Shown here: in pieces, positions 33,491-44,456 of the stretch
Layout: every line of letters begins with the position of its first letter
Position numbering within the stretch: the stretch's first letter is position 1
Assembly: GCA_977006965.1 (NCBI GenBank)
Contig: OZ345360.1
Location: 2,418,001-2,482,000 of the forward strand
Direction of reading: 5' to 3'
Length of the DNA: 64,000 nucleotides
Source: Phymatolithon calcareum
Lineage: Eukaryota > Rhodophyta > Florideophyceae > Hapalidiales
Notes under the pieces: generated by a model
Told to the model about the DNA's origin: nothing
The model's database searches: none
The model's input: the letters and a program-made list of their open reading frames with translations, nothing else
Position numbers and translations under genes: made by a program

Positions 33491-36400
33491 ATGTGGAGCA
33501 CGATGAGTTCGTTGCGCGAACGCGCAGAGCGCCGTCTTTCAACCGTTCGCGAAAACGCTCTTGCCGCCGGCCAAGTCGTTTCGGAGGTCCTCACAGCCGC
33601 CGCGACAGAGGACGACGTTGCACCCCCTTCGCCGCCAAATACCACCGAAGCAGGCTGGCAGCAGTGGACGGAAGACCCACTTTCGCAGGTGTCACCTGCA
33701 AAGGTAAATGGCGACATGAAGTCCCGCCCGGCGACGGACCAGAAATGGAACAACAGCCTAGCGCCTCCTGTCCCGAGTCATGCACCTCCGCCTCCGCCAC
33801 CACCTCCATCGGGCAGCGACACGCTCTCGTTTCCGCGTGCGAGCAGCAAAAGTCGAACACCTAGGGCTCGATATGTTGTCACAGGAAAGGAGACAGCGAC
33901 AGCGCCACCGGCATCACATCTGGCTCCCCCACGCCCGTCATATGTAAATTTTGAAGGCTCAGGAAACGAGCCAAAGAAAAACGATACGTCAGTCTCTGAA
34001 CCGTACCCCGCCCCGCTGCGTCCGTCACATGCATCTTTTGGTGAGACAAAAAACTCCCCAACGGACAATGATGCGCGAAACGAACATGCTTTGCACATCT
34101 CTTCTGAGGCTAAAATGAATGGCGATGCTGAAGCACCGTCTGAGGGTCGGAGCTTGCATGCGAAAAACGACCTTGGTATAACGAGCAGGGACGAAACCAA
34201 CCCCGTTAGGGAAGAATTAGTGCACGTTTCTTCAGGAGTTGCAGAGAATGTGTGTGCTGAGAGTAGAGTCCCAAAGCCAGAAATATCTGGCAGCGTTTCT
34301 GAAAAAGACGAGGCCCCTACGGAAGGGCAAGGTGATTGGTCTGGAATGCGGCAAGATTCTGCCTTCAACACTGAAGAGTGGCCAGCAATCGATTCAGGCC
34401 TTGAACCAAACGACTCTGCGTCGAATGATACGATGACTGCTAGTGTCGGTTTGGCATCAGGAGTGAACGGGGATGATGAATCCTTTTTCAATATGCTTTC
34501 TCAGCCGCCGGCGACTGTTCCGTTTCAATCCTCAGAAACCAGATTCCTGGATACCGTTGATGTGCACGGTGTTGATTCCAACGTTGCTCAAGATCCACCT
34601 CGAAAACAACCCGAGGAGTTCGCTTCACAGGAAAAAGAATCTGCAATAAGCGCAGCGCCCTCGCCAGAGATTGTTCATGCGCCGACCGCAAAAGTTCCGT
34701 CGCCTCCGAGCAGTGTGGGCAAGCAACCGGAACGCGATGAGTCACACTGGCAATCTGAATTGAAGCAACAAAGAGACGATGCGCTTTTACAAATTTCTGA
34801 CTTGAAAAAAGAAGTGAACCGCTTGCAGTCAGCTCAGTCATCGAAGGCAGAAGTTGTCGCTGAGCAAGAGTTTGCGATTCAAAACCTGAGGGAGGATATG
34901 CAAGTTGTCAGCTTAGAGAGAGACACGGCTATAGCTTCGAAAGAGCTAGTCAGTCGCGAGCTTGAAAATCTTAAGCGAGAAGTCTTGGAATTGCGAGACG
35001 AAGTTGCAGATTGCAAAGATGACACACATCGCGCCGTAGCGGAACGTGACGAAGCAAAAAGGGATGTTCAAAATTTGAAGGAGGCGATTGAGCATATCAC
35101 TCTCGAGCGTGATGCAGCTGTTGAAAGCGGACACAATGGACTTCGGGAAGCGCGAAACGCCCTGGAATCTACAGATAATCGACGGTCAGCTCTTCTTGAG
35201 GAAGTGGAGTCGTTGCGATCGAGACTGGAGCGAGTTGGGCTCGAGAAAAACGAGGCACAATTGCAAGCTGAGCAGTTGCGGCTACGATATCAAATGGAAA
35301 GCGAAGCTGCTGATGCCCGCATCAAAGACAGCGAGCGTTGCCTTAGGGAAGTCTCCGAAAAAGTTGTATCCTTGGAAGCGGAGCGAGACGACGCAATGGC
35401 GACTAGTAACGAACTGCTTTCGGAGCAGAAACAGCTTCTAAGCGAGACGCAAGCCCGAGCAGGACAGCTGACGGAGAAAGAAAATGAGCTGCGCGAATTA
35501 GAAAAAGCCCTGAGATTATCTTCGTCAGAACGAGACAACGAGACGGTTCGTCTTGAAGCTTTAGCGGCGCAGCTTTCTGAAATGAAGGAAACAATGGAAG
35601 CAGCTATTCTGGAAAGAAATAATTTGCATGTGGAGCGGAATGCGCTCAACGAAGAACTGCAGAAGGCTCTTTCTGATGTCAGTCTTGCATCTGCTAGTGC
35701 AGCAGAATCGAAGAGACAATTTGACTCCGTTTCTAAGCAAAGGCAAGAAAGCGAATCAAGGGTAAAATTGCTGCAGGGCGAAGTCGAGGAGCTTCGTAAG
35801 AAATGCGATACCGTCGTCCAAGAGCGGAATACTCTCATTCGTGGTCGGACTGCGGCAATTGCAGACTCTAGTAATTTGCCGGAGGCGATGAAGGCATTGA
35901 CTCTAGAATGTGAGAACAAAACTAATGAGATCTCTCTTCTGCAACAGCAAGTGAAATCTGCAACTGCGAAGATTGCCAAGCTCACTGCACAAAGGAATAC
36001 TATTCTTAGGCAGAGAGACGATGCGGGTGCTCGTTTAACTGCAGCAGGGTCTGAATTTTCGTCAATGAATGCTAAGCTGAAGCGCTTATCAGTGTCGAAC
36101 GTCGATGCTTTGAACACTGTTCAGAAACTGCAGGTTGAGCGCGACGAGTTACGATCAAAAATTGCGAACTTGGTGGCCGATGCAGCAAAGGGAGAGGCGC
36201 TTGAAAAGTCCTTGGCAGACGCCCGATCAGAAGCAGAAAAGCTTGAAGCGGAACTAAATCAAGTCAAGCAAAACCTGCAAAACGCAGAGGATGCACATCT
36301 TCGTATTCAAAGCGAACTTCAGTTCACGAAGGCAGAACTAAAACGACGCGGTGAGGCACACGCTGTCGCCAACCGAGAGCTTGACGCAAGCCGTTCAGCA

Positions 36401-38593
36401 TGCAGCGCATCAGCCGGGAGAGAACAAGCCATACAGAGTGCTCTTGCTGCGGAAAAAGAATCATTGTTGGAGACTAAGGCATCATTGGCACAAGCGCAGT
36501 CAGAACTGCGATCCTCTGTTGAACGTTTCCAACAGGAGAAAGAATCTCTGCAGTCTGCAATTTCTTCAGAAAGAGCCTCTACTGTGACAATGGCATCTGA
36601 TCTTGAGGCGACTCGTTTAGCCTTGCAGAAGAAAGAGGAAGAATTGACGTCAATCCGCGGAGAATTGAAATATTACTTTCAAGAAGGAAGTGATGTCCTG
36701 AGTGAAGTGTCAGGGTCTCTTCCGGTTAATGTGAACTGGCAAGCTTTGTATGCTCCTGATACTATGGACAAGATACCGAATATGTCAGACATGGAAATTT
36801 CCCAGAGTTTGGGAAGGATGCACCAAAAAGCTTGCGATAACCTGCGAAACGTTGTTGAAGCATTGAACAATGTGTGCAGCGATGCGGAGCAAATTCGTAT
36901 CAGTCATATTGAGCAAGCTGAGAAGAACGCGACCTTGGAGCAGCACATGTCGACATTGAACTTGAGCCTTGCAGATCTAAGAGAGGAATGTTCCAGACTT
37001 GAAGCATCCGAGCGATCTCTCCAAGGCATAGTTGAGCAAAGTAAGACAGCGATTACCGACCTGAGGTCTGAAAAGAAGACATTACTGGAAGATTTAAAGG
37101 CGTCTAGGGCGGAAATTGAAAATCTCCGAGACGAGGTGGATGCCATCGGTACAGCGCTTGCTGAAGAAAGAAGTACTCGGGACGCGTTTCCGGCTGAGGA
37201 GAAGAGGCAGCTACTTGATAGGCTCACAAGGGCTTCGGAAGTGGCCGAGTCAATGTGGTCACTGGCACAACGTTACTGTTCTGAGGAAATTGTTCACAAC
37301 ATTGAAGGGAACGCAGAGGAATTCAGCGAAGATGATTCTTTGTCAAAACGTGGACCAATGGCTTTGCAAGGCTTTCGTGTTCTAGCGGCCGAACTCGGTC
37401 GCCTTCGAGAGGTCAGTGCCGAATACGATGAAAAACTCTCTGCGGCGCAGAGGGAAATTGAAGCCATATGGGACAGGACAGAAATTGCGGAAAGGGAAAG
37501 AGACTCCGCGAGGGCAGCCCGTGATCGCTGGGAAAGAGACGCGAGTGCCGCTCATGAGAGAGCATTCGAAGAGGCAGTCAAGCAAGCTCAAGACCAAATA
37601 GCAGACTTGGAACAGGAGCTAATGGGCGCTCGGCAAGACGTTTCGATTTTGCAAGAGTCTCTTGAAAAATCAGAAACGGAAAGCAGCGGTCTTAGAAGCC
37701 TTGTTTCGAAACTCAAGTCTCAGTACAATTCACGTACAAATGAATTGGACGAGGCAGAAGAAAAACTTGCATACCTGCAGGACCATGTTGCATCGCTGGA
37801 GGAAGATCTCGAAATGGCACAGCAAAGAGTACAGACAGGAGAGAAGCAGTCTGGAGAGGCACACCGCATTGAACTAGAACGAATTTCTTCGGAACTGGCG
37901 GCAAGTCAAGAGCACGCTGCTGGACTCGAAGAGGAGGTCATAAAACTGAGAGAGGAAAGCGAAAAGACGAAAAATTCGCTGCGTGAGGTTACTCTTCTCG
38001 CGGAAACTCACAAGACTGCTGAACAGAACTTGCAAATTGCAATAGAACAATTGGAAGCAGAACAGGACTCCTTGATTGAACGGAAGACTCTAGAACTTGA
38101 GAAGAAACTGGATGAATCTCTGGCCGCCGCAGAAGCGGCAAAGGAGAAAATGACGCAAACGTCAGTGATTATGAACAAGCTTGCGTTGCGCGATGAGGAG
38201 ATTACCGAGCTACGAACGGCCTTAGGGCGACTCGCGGATGAACGCGTGGAGTTGAAACTCGAGCTCGAAAAGAGCTTATCAAGGTTGAATCACCCGGACG
38301 GCGGTGGACAACTCGTCGACCGGAGAGTCATTCGGCAGCTTCTTGTCAACTACTTCAGAGTAGGTATGGCGAGACGGCGAGATGTGTTGGAACTTATGTC
38401 GAGAATGCTTGGATTCTCAGAGTCGGATCTTGTAGCGGTTGGTCTTAAACGCGTGGCGCTTATGGATCGCATCGGGTCGCTGGTACAACCGCCAGACTTA
38501 GATGGAAACTCGTTGCCGCCAATAGGCACAGTGAGCGATAAGTGGATTGAATTCTTGATGAAGGAGACGGAGGAAGAAGAAGAGGATTTCTGA
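33491..38593 (+). CDS. Golgin with C-terminal GRAB domain (GMAP-210/GC3-GC4-like)
   Basis: 1700 aa from the ATG at 33491. The start is chosen because MWSTMSSLRERAERRL resembles the MW-initial amphipathic N-terminus of plant golgin candidates 3/4; the upstream open frame does not. Residues 1-420 are Pro/Ser-rich, including a run of eight prolines near residue 100. About 430-1600 is nearly uninterrupted coiled coil (Glu/Leu/Ala/Lys/Arg heptads). Near 1609-1655 the segment VDRRVIRQLLVNYFRV...VLELMSRMLGFSESDL matches the GRAB domain, which binds Arf1-GTP and fixes the golgin to cis-Golgi membranes. The acidic end is EEEEEDF. Expected role: long tether capturing vesicles. Single exon. Confidence 0.82.
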   Translation: MWSTMSSLRERAERRLSTVRENALAAGQVVSEVLTAAATEDDVAPPSPPNTTEAGWQQWTEDPLSQVSPAKVNGDMKSRPATDQKWNNSLAPPVPSHAPPPPPPPPSGSDTLSFPRASSKSRTPRARYVVTGKETATAPPASHLAPPRPSYVNFEGSGNEPKKNDTSVSEPYPAPLRPSHASFGETKNSPTDNDARNEHALHISSEAKMNGDAEAPSEGRSLHAKNDLGITSRDETNPVREELVHVSSGVAENVCAESRVPKPEISGSVSEKDEAPTEGQGDWSGMRQDSAFNTEEWPAIDSGLEPNDSASNDTMTASVGLASGVNGDDESFFNMLSQPPATVPFQSSETRFLDTVDVHGVDSNVAQDPPRKQPEEFASQEKESAISAAPSPEIVHAPTAKVPSPPSSVGKQPERDESHWQSELKQQRDDALLQISDLKKEVNRLQSAQSSKAEVVAEQEFAIQNLREDMQVVSLERDTAIASKELVSRELENLKREVLELRDEVADCKDDTHRAVAERDEAKRDVQNLKEAIEHITLERDAAVESGHNGLREARNALESTDNRRSALLEEVESLRSRLERVGLEKNEAQLQAEQLRLRYQMESEAADARIKDSERCLREVSEKVVSLEAERDDAMATSNELLSEQKQLLSETQARAGQLTEKENELRELEKALRLSSSERDNETVRLEALAAQLSEMKETMEAAILERNNLHVERNALNEELQKALSDVSLASASAAESKRQFDSVSKQRQESESRVKLLQGEVEELRKKCDTVVQERNTLIRGRTAAIADSSNLPEAMKALTLECENKTNEISLLQQQVKSATAKIAKLTAQRNTILRQRDDAGARLTAAGSEFSSMNAKLKRLSVSNVDALNTVQKLQVERDELRSKIANLVADAAKGEALEKSLADARSEAEKLEAELNQVKQNLQNAEDAHLRIQSELQFTKAELKRRGEAHAVANRELDASRSACSASAGREQAIQSALAAEKESLLETKASLAQAQSELRSSVERFQQEKESLQSAISSERASTVTMASDLEATRLALQKKEEELTSIRGELKYYFQEGSDVLSEVSGSLPVNVNWQALYAPDTMDKIPNMSDMEISQSLGRMHQKACDNLRNVVEALNNVCSDAEQIRISHIEQAEKNATLEQHMSTLNLSLADLREECSRLEASERSLQGIVEQSKTAITDLRSEKKTLLEDLKASRAEIENLRDEVDAIGTALAEERSTRDAFPAEEKRQLLDRLTRASEVAESMWSLAQRYCSEEIVHNIEGNAEEFSEDDSLSKRGPMALQGFRVLAAELGRLREVSAEYDEKLSAAQREIEAIWDRTEIAERERDSARAARDRWERDASAAHERAFEEAVKQAQDQIADLEQELMGARQDVSILQESLEKSETESSGLRSLVSKLKSQYNSRTNELDEAEEKLAYLQDHVASLEEDLEMAQQRVQTGEKQSGEAHRIELERISSELAASQEHAAGLEEEVIKLREESEKTKNSLREVTLLAETHKTAEQNLQIAIEQLEAEQDSLIERKTLELEKKLDESLAAAEAAKEKMTQTSVIMNKLALRDEEITELRTALGRLADERVELKLELEKSLSRLNHPDGGGQLVDRRVIRQLLVNYFRVGMARRRDVLELMSRMLGFSESDLVAVGLKRVALMDRIGSLVQPPDLDGNSLPPIGTVSDKWIEFLMKETEEEEEDF

Positions 38594-39212
38594 GTAGATA
38601 CGGTGAGATGGAAATATTCATATTGAACTTGTTGCCGTAGGTCGCGCAGCGTGATGGACTGATTCCGCTCACTCCCACAATCGCCCGCGACCATATTATT
38701 GATTCACTACGATGCCAGTGTTTATCTTTCAAATGCATCAGGAGGACAGTGAGGACTTGTAAACTACGAGATTGTGCTAAGGTAGTGGAGAATAGACATA
38801 AAATGTGCACTAGCCCAGAGGTCTGAATCGGACAAAGCAGCGCACGTCTGCAGATGGAACTCTTCTATTTTGTCATCTTCGTCACTATCCGCGTAGTTGG
38901 TTTGGTCAACAAAACTGTGAAGCGATTCCAGCCTGGAACAAAGTATGACATTGTACCAGATATGACAACTGCTGTAATGCTCGGATCCAAGTGGAGGGAA
39001 AAGATTGGATCAAAAGGAATATTCCGGAGCTCGACATCGGTTTGCCAAATTTTTTGTTGAGATACAAGTGTCGGTGTAGATCTCCACCATCGGCCTGCCA
39101 AGGATTGTGACTTCGCACGTCGCCTCTCCTCTCTCAAGCTCGCCAGGAACCGTGTTGCGCCGTCGCTCGTGAATCGGCGTATTTCTGCCGTTTGCTTCTA
39201 TTCTATTCAGGC
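38594..39212. other. Intergenic, promoter region of plastid S15
   Basis: 0.6 kb with no supported frame. TTCTATTCAG directly before the S15 ATG resembles a splice acceptor, so a 5' UTR intron is possible. Confidence 0.45.
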
Positions 39213-39803
39213 ATGGACCTCGCTTTCACTTCAACTGCGCCTCTCCAGCTGCACCGCAGTTTCGTGCACGGGAACGTGTGCGTGGCGCCGCGTACGGCCG
39301 CACGAGCTGTCTCGCGAAACTCCGTGTCGCGAGTGGTCCGTGCTACTGCGTCCATCTCTGCCGAGTCTGAGGCGCTTCCAGACGACCTCTCTGTTGATAC
39401 CGGGTCAACAGCACTTTTGGAGGAGGATGATAACGTGTCGGTGATCGACATTGAGGATGATACGGAATATGATTTTGATGAATCTGAAATCATCCCGTGC
39501 TTGCCGCCGCAACCAGTGATTAATGCGCAGGACATTGCGGCCGCTCGCATGAAGTTCAGGCTGCATGAGACTGATAGCGGGTCGCCAGAGTACCAAGTTG
39601 CGACACTGACGGCTCGTATTAGCTACCTGACCGAGCATCTGAAAAAGAACCGCAAGGACCATTCAAGCACTAGGGGACTTTTGAAGATGGTGGCCACGCG
39701 TCGGAAACTGCTCAAATATGTGAAAAAACAAGATCCAAGCCGCTTTGACAGGTTAGTTAAGGATTTATCAATTCGCGTGAGCGCCTCGCTCCGCGAAGTA
39801 TAA
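39213..39803 (+). CDS. RPS15: Plastid ribosomal protein S15 (uS15c), nuclear-encoded
   Basis: 196 aa from ATG 39213. The last 85 residues are a bacterial-type S15: HETDSGSPEYQVATLTARI, LTEHLKKNRKDHSS, RGLLKMVATRRKLLKYV. S15 binds 16S rRNA helices 20-22 and nucleates the small-subunit platform. The N-terminal 50 residues are Ser/Arg/Ala/Val-rich with no acids and end VVRATAS, a plausible plastid transit peptide and cleavage site. A strongly acidic spacer of about 50 residues (EEDDN, DIEDDTEYDFDESE) lies between transit peptide and S15 core and is unusual. As far as I recall, rps15 is absent from red algal plastid genomes, which fits a nuclear copy. Mitochondrial S15 is the alternative. Confidence 0.88.
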   Translation: MDLAFTSTAPLQLHRSFVHGNVCVAPRTAARAVSRNSVSRVVRATASISAESEALPDDLSVDTGSTALLEEDDNVSVIDIEDDTEYDFDESEIIPCLPPQPVINAQDIAAARMKFRLHETDSGSPEYQVATLTARISYLTEHLKKNRKDHSSTRGLLKMVATRRKLLKYVKKQDPSRFDRLVKDLSIRVSASLREV

Positions 39804-41264
39804 TTCCATTGTGGAAGGGCTTGGTCATATCTTCTTGTCTTGTGATATTGCTCTTTACATCCGAACAGGTCCTGGTTTTCTAGTGACTCTCCGAGCTGTG
39901 GTGGCTTTTTAGGTCTTGTTCTAATACTCTTTGCGAGTGGGCTGTACATGACATATTTCAGGACATAGGTATGCCGTATGGTGTCGCGCTTATTGGGCTG
40001 GCGTCTTCGTTGGTAAAAATTCGTTCTGAGAAAAGGATGTTTGTTTGCGCTGAGGGCATAACACTGGTCGGCATATATCATGCTAAACCGTAGTCTTTCC
40101 CGATCGAATGAAGATGCGTTTGCTTTGACGCCGGCACGAACTTTTCCTTGCCCTCCCGCACAAGTGTGGCCCCAAGTTATGAAATCTTCTAATTTGCAGT
40201 GAGGCAAACCTCGCGACTGACAGGAAACATCGAAAAACTCCTTGGATAGATGCGTTTCTGGTGGACGTTGGTTCTCAAGACATTTATTTGTCGCCATTCG
40301 TCATCAGCTTCTGCAGTCTTGCTCACTGATGCTGGGAACACAGTCTCGAGCCCAGGCCCGGATTACATAAAACCTGTCTTTCTCCTCCAGCTTAGAAAAA
40401 CCGATAGCATACGCTTGAGGCTTCTTGCATGCTACCCCCTATATGTTTTAGCGTGCTATGCAAAAACTATATAGGGTGCATTTTCTGAGCGTCTTCATTC
40501 TGCTTGCTCTCCTTACGAAAGCTAGTCGTGCTCCCCTGCAGAAAAGCAATCGTTGGTACGAAAGCATGCCCACATGCGGAATGCTTACTGAACATATAGT
40601 TTCGTTCAATTGCCGCTCATCGTACACCATGTAGAGGTGGCGCATCTCCTACGAAAAAGCTGTCAGGTGCACGTAACTTTTGCTCTCGGTGAGTACGAAT
40701 GCAACCGTCGCTACGAAAATATGCGGCAGACAACCTGACTTTTGTTCGAATACCGTACCGATGCATGGAAAAGTTATATTACAAATTTACACAGAGCAAG
40801 TGGCACCGGCATTTGCATTGGGATAGCATGACGCAACCCCGTAGTTGTCCCGACCGCCGGCACGCTGCACTTCGATGCTACAGTAGCCGACAAGTGCGAG
40901 ACAAAAAAGAGTCACGGTTTTAGTAACGCCGTGTCCACGTGACGTGACACTTTCGTGGTGAAATTACTAAATTCGGTAGCCTTTTTGTCCCCATTTCAAA
41001 AACATATTCGAAATAAGAGCCTAAAGCGTAAATTCCTTATGACAAGCGTGACGATAGCCACGTGAACGCAGTAACAGACAACCAACGCCGACATTGAGAG
41101 CCAATGGCAGGGCAGGACACACTATCAGGGAAGACCCTTTTTGAGGGCTCAGCGTGCGTACCCAGTTGTGCTGGACAAGGTTACCACATTTGGCGCGCCA
41201 CTCGCCTGAGACGCGCGCAAATCCGCCACGAAAGCCGCGCGCCGCGCGCAACTACCCCCAACTC
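39804..41264. other. Intergenic 1.46 kb
   Basis: No supported gene. A 224-codon minus frame (39623-40297) overlaps S15 antisense and has no domain. An imperfect inverted repeat built on CCCTATAT/ATATAGGG surrounds 40430-40480. Confidence 0.5.
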
Positions 41265-44200
41265 ATGTGGGCCTCCTCGCCGTTCAGCGCTGACTCCAAG
41301 AGCCGCCGTCACCCACGGCACAGCAAGACCTCCAAGTCGATGGAGATCACCGTGAAGAATCTCGACGAGGATTCCGACCAACACCCCGTCGGGCAGGGTT
41401 CTTTTGCTATGGACTCCTTACTCCGTCTGTTCCGTTCCGATTTCTTCGATGCCTTCATGGCCGTCACCTATCTCTATCGCTATCGGGAGGCTCGCGGTGT
41501 TAATGACTATCTATGTAACGAACTTTACGTTCTCTCCGACGCGGACCTTGAAGCTTTTATGCCACAATTGTGCAATCTGCTCGTGCACCATGCGCAAAAT
41601 AGCCCGGGTCTCGAGCGATTTGTCATGGATAAATGTGCTTCCTCAATGCATTTTGCAATCCAGGTATTCTGGTTCTTGCAGGCCGCCGTTGAGGATGCGG
41701 TTCGTGAAAACAACAAGAAGCGTGAGGCCCGCTGTAAACTATTGAGGACCCAATGTGAGACCGCTGCCGTCAATGGGTCACAGCATGCTATTCGTGCCGC
41801 GCTTGCAACGCAATTACCACCGCTCCCCTTGAAGTCGAAGAGTCCAGTGAGGCGGTTGCGAAGTGTTCCCCAGGAGTTGATGAACTTACAGGGCTCTCCG
41901 ACATCGCTAGAGTTGATTGGGGTAGCGAATGCAGCCAACGGAGACAAGCCACAACAACAGCCGACGTTGGCGGACACAACGGACGAGTTTGAGGCTTTTG
42001 ATTTTCAAGGAGCACCTGTCATGTGCAGCGATGAGCTCAGTGCGCTGGAATCCATGGACGTTGAGGACATGGACATTGATACACAGACTGCGTCTACAGA
42101 AGACCAAAATCGAGATGGCGATGTGCCCGAAGTTGCCCAGGCTGTGAATGCGCTCAAAGGCGATCAAAAAGGCAATGAAAGCAGACTCAATGTTGCTCAC
42201 GAAGAAATTGAGCACACAAGCACGCAGCAAGAGGATGATATTTCCGATGTCGATGTGGCACCCGATGAAGTAGGTGGCCTGCAGCTAGAAAATAAGCAAG
42301 ACAATGCACAAAAAGTCGATGATGAGCAAAGAGCGAATGTCATGCAAGACGTGAATTGCGCGCAAAACCAGGACGAGGCCCAAAATGGGGATGATTTACA
42401 AATTGCAACTGAGACACAAAAAGTGAATGATGCCCAAAAAGCCGATGATGTGCCATATGTTCCTCCAGAGAGTGCTGATCTCAGTGCGGAGAAAGTGGTA
42501 AATATCCACGGATCCAACTGCGATATTTCCTCAACTACCGTCACAGCCGAGTTGGTGGATGCGTTTGCATCGGAACCGGTAAGCGACTCCACTCTCGATA
42601 ATGGCACGAACCCAACTGACGAGCCTACTGAAGAACCGAAGAGCGAACAAGATCGTCCAGTTATTTCTTTGCCAAGCACCTCAACGTCCTACGGTGAAAT
42701 CAATGAACAAAAAAGCATGTCCTCTTTCCTACAAGAGGAAAAATCTGCCGTGAAGAGAATCAGGGAGGACACGGGGGCCCTCCTCTCCTTGGATATGGAT
42801 CCCGAGACCTTGATCCGCATGAAGCAAGAGCGCTTTGATTATTTCCAGGATTCTCTTGCTATAACCAAGTCTCTTGTTCAGCTCTCACTTTCTACTCGCG
42901 AAAAACTGGAGAGCGAAAGAAAGGCGCATTTGTTGAATGGATTGCAAAGTGTCAATGAAATGCTGCTCCGAAGAATGAGCGGCGACTCTGCGATTCCCCT
43001 TGTCTTTGGAACCCCCGCGCCGTCTGCAGATATAGTCGCAAAGCTGGGACTGCCAGCGGCGCTGCGCAGTATTCATTTGGCTCTGACAAGAGCTAATTCA
43101 CAGGTGCTTCGTATCCTGCGTGTTCATGAAGACGAGTCTGTCATCCTTACCTCGCGGACGCGAGCGCCGTACATGTTGTTTATAGAGGTGCTGCCCACAC
43201 CGATGACATGTTCCGATCGTCTTTTGTTCTGTGAACATATTGCTGTCGCACACAGCCCGGATCCACAGCAGCACAAACTCAGCGCTACGTCGTCCAGAGA
43301 TATTGGAATCCCGTCCTCGTGGAATATGTCTTCTGGTGGTTGCGTGGAGAAATTGGTTCTAGCCAGCGCAGAAATACCGAAACGGAAGCGAAAATTGAGC
43401 GAAATGACACCAAGGGAACTCCAAAGGGCTAATGTCAGGGCGACCATTTATGGTGATGCGTATTCTGACCAGCCGTATGAGTTCGGGAAGGCCGATAAGG
43501 CGGGTAATCTGGGTGTTGCCAGTGCCGAGCTTAAGTCAAGGCAAGCAGCACTTTTCGCGGTATTTGGAGAACTGTGGTCGGAGAAGGAAGAACGGATTTT
43601 GAAAAACTCCCCATTTTCAGGCTTGAAAGATACCCGTCTCATGTCGTTCATCGTGAAGGCTGGAGACGATCTTCGGCAGGAACAACTAGCTATCCAATTG
43701 ATCAAACAATTCCAGTCTATTTTCATGGAGGAAGACGTTGACGTTTTTCTCAGACCGTTCAACGTAATGAGCGTTTCCTCAGATGCCGGTCTTGTGGAGG
43801 TCATGCCGGACTCAGTGTCTGTACATTCGCTTAAGGCACGCACGCCAAACTTTATCTCTCTGCTGGACTACTTCGAGCGTGCTTATGGACATAAAGATTC
43901 GCAATCTTTCCGGGCGGCACAGAGACGCTTTATTCGGTCCATGGCAGGCTATTCGCTGGTTACTTACTTCCTTCAGATCAAAGATCGACACAATGGGAAC
44001 ATTATGCTCGATGCGCGCGGTCATGTGGTGCACATCGATTTCGGATTCATGCTCACTAACTCGCCAGGTGCGATCAAGTTTGAGAACGCGCCATTCAAGC
44101 TGACAGAGGAGTACTTGCAGGTAATTTGCGCCATGAAGAACGTGTCAGACATCGGCAAAACATCCAAGACAGAAGGCTTCCGCTACTTTCAGGAACTTTT

Positions 44201-44456
44201 CGTGCTCGGATTGCTGGCAGCACGGAAGCATCACGACAAGATTACGACGCTTGTGCGAATCATGATGAAGGGAACGAGTATGCCGTGCATGGCGGCTGGG
44301 CATTCTGTGATTGATTCACTGGAGCATCGGTTCTTGCTGGGTATGCCGGAGCAGCAGTGCATCAGCCATGCAATCTCTCTAATCGAGTCGTCGAGACTCT
44401 CGTGGAGGTCGGTTGGTTATGACCGCTTTCAGGAGTATTCGAATGGCTATCGGTAG
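41265..44456 (+). CDS. PI4KB: Phosphatidylinositol 4-kinase, type III beta
   Basis: 1063 aa from ATG 41265 (MWASSPF); ATG 41340 (MEITVKNL) is an alternative giving 1038 aa, and upstream the frame has only a GTG. The N-terminal lipid kinase unique/helical domain is clear: SLLRLFRSDFFDAFMAVTYL, GVNDYLCNELYVLSD, FMPQLCNLLVHHA. The middle (about 230-560) is acidic, Gln/Asp-rich with degenerate Asn-Ala-Gln-Lys repeats. The C-terminal PI3/4-kinase domain has VKAGDDLRQEQLAIQLI, catalytic KDRHNGNIM (about 907) and VHIDFGFML (about 924). It makes PI4P at Golgi/TGN membranes. Length and order fit PI4K-beta, not the much larger alpha form. Single exon. Confidence 0.93.
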   Translation: MWASSPFSADSKSRRHPRHSKTSKSMEITVKNLDEDSDQHPVGQGSFAMDSLLRLFRSDFFDAFMAVTYLYRYREARGVNDYLCNELYVLSDADLEAFMPQLCNLLVHHAQNSPGLERFVMDKCASSMHFAIQVFWFLQAAVEDAVRENNKKREARCKLLRTQCETAAVNGSQHAIRAALATQLPPLPLKSKSPVRRLRSVPQELMNLQGSPTSLELIGVANAANGDKPQQQPTLADTTDEFEAFDFQGAPVMCSDELSALESMDVEDMDIDTQTASTEDQNRDGDVPEVAQAVNALKGDQKGNESRLNVAHEEIEHTSTQQEDDISDVDVAPDEVGGLQLENKQDNAQKVDDEQRANVMQDVNCAQNQDEAQNGDDLQIATETQKVNDAQKADDVPYVPPESADLSAEKVVNIHGSNCDISSTTVTAELVDAFASEPVSDSTLDNGTNPTDEPTEEPKSEQDRPVISLPSTSTSYGEINEQKSMSSFLQEEKSAVKRIREDTGALLSLDMDPETLIRMKQERFDYFQDSLAITKSLVQLSLSTREKLESERKAHLLNGLQSVNEMLLRRMSGDSAIPLVFGTPAPSADIVAKLGLPAALRSIHLALTRANSQVLRILRVHEDESVILTSRTRAPYMLFIEVLPTPMTCSDRLLFCEHIAVAHSPDPQQHKLSATSSRDIGIPSSWNMSSGGCVEKLVLASAEIPKRKRKLSEMTPRELQRANVRATIYGDAYSDQPYEFGKADKAGNLGVASAELKSRQAALFAVFGELWSEKEERILKNSPFSGLKDTRLMSFIVKAGDDLRQEQLAIQLIKQFQSIFMEEDVDVFLRPFNVMSVSSDAGLVEVMPDSVSVHSLKARTPNFISLLDYFERAYGHKDSQSFRAAQRRFIRSMAGYSLVTYFLQIKDRHNGNIMLDARGHVVHIDFGFMLTNSPGAIKFENAPFKLTEEYLQVICAMKNVSDIGKTSKTEGFRYFQELFVLGLLAARKHHDKITTLVRIMMKGTSMPCMAAGHSVIDSLEHRFLLGMPEQQCISHAISLIESSRLSWRSVGYDRFQEYSNGYR

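Noticed and set aside
39623-40297. 224-codon minus-strand open frame over the S15 3' end
   Set aside because: Overlaps the conserved S15 core antisense, no domain, no promoter or poly(A) support.
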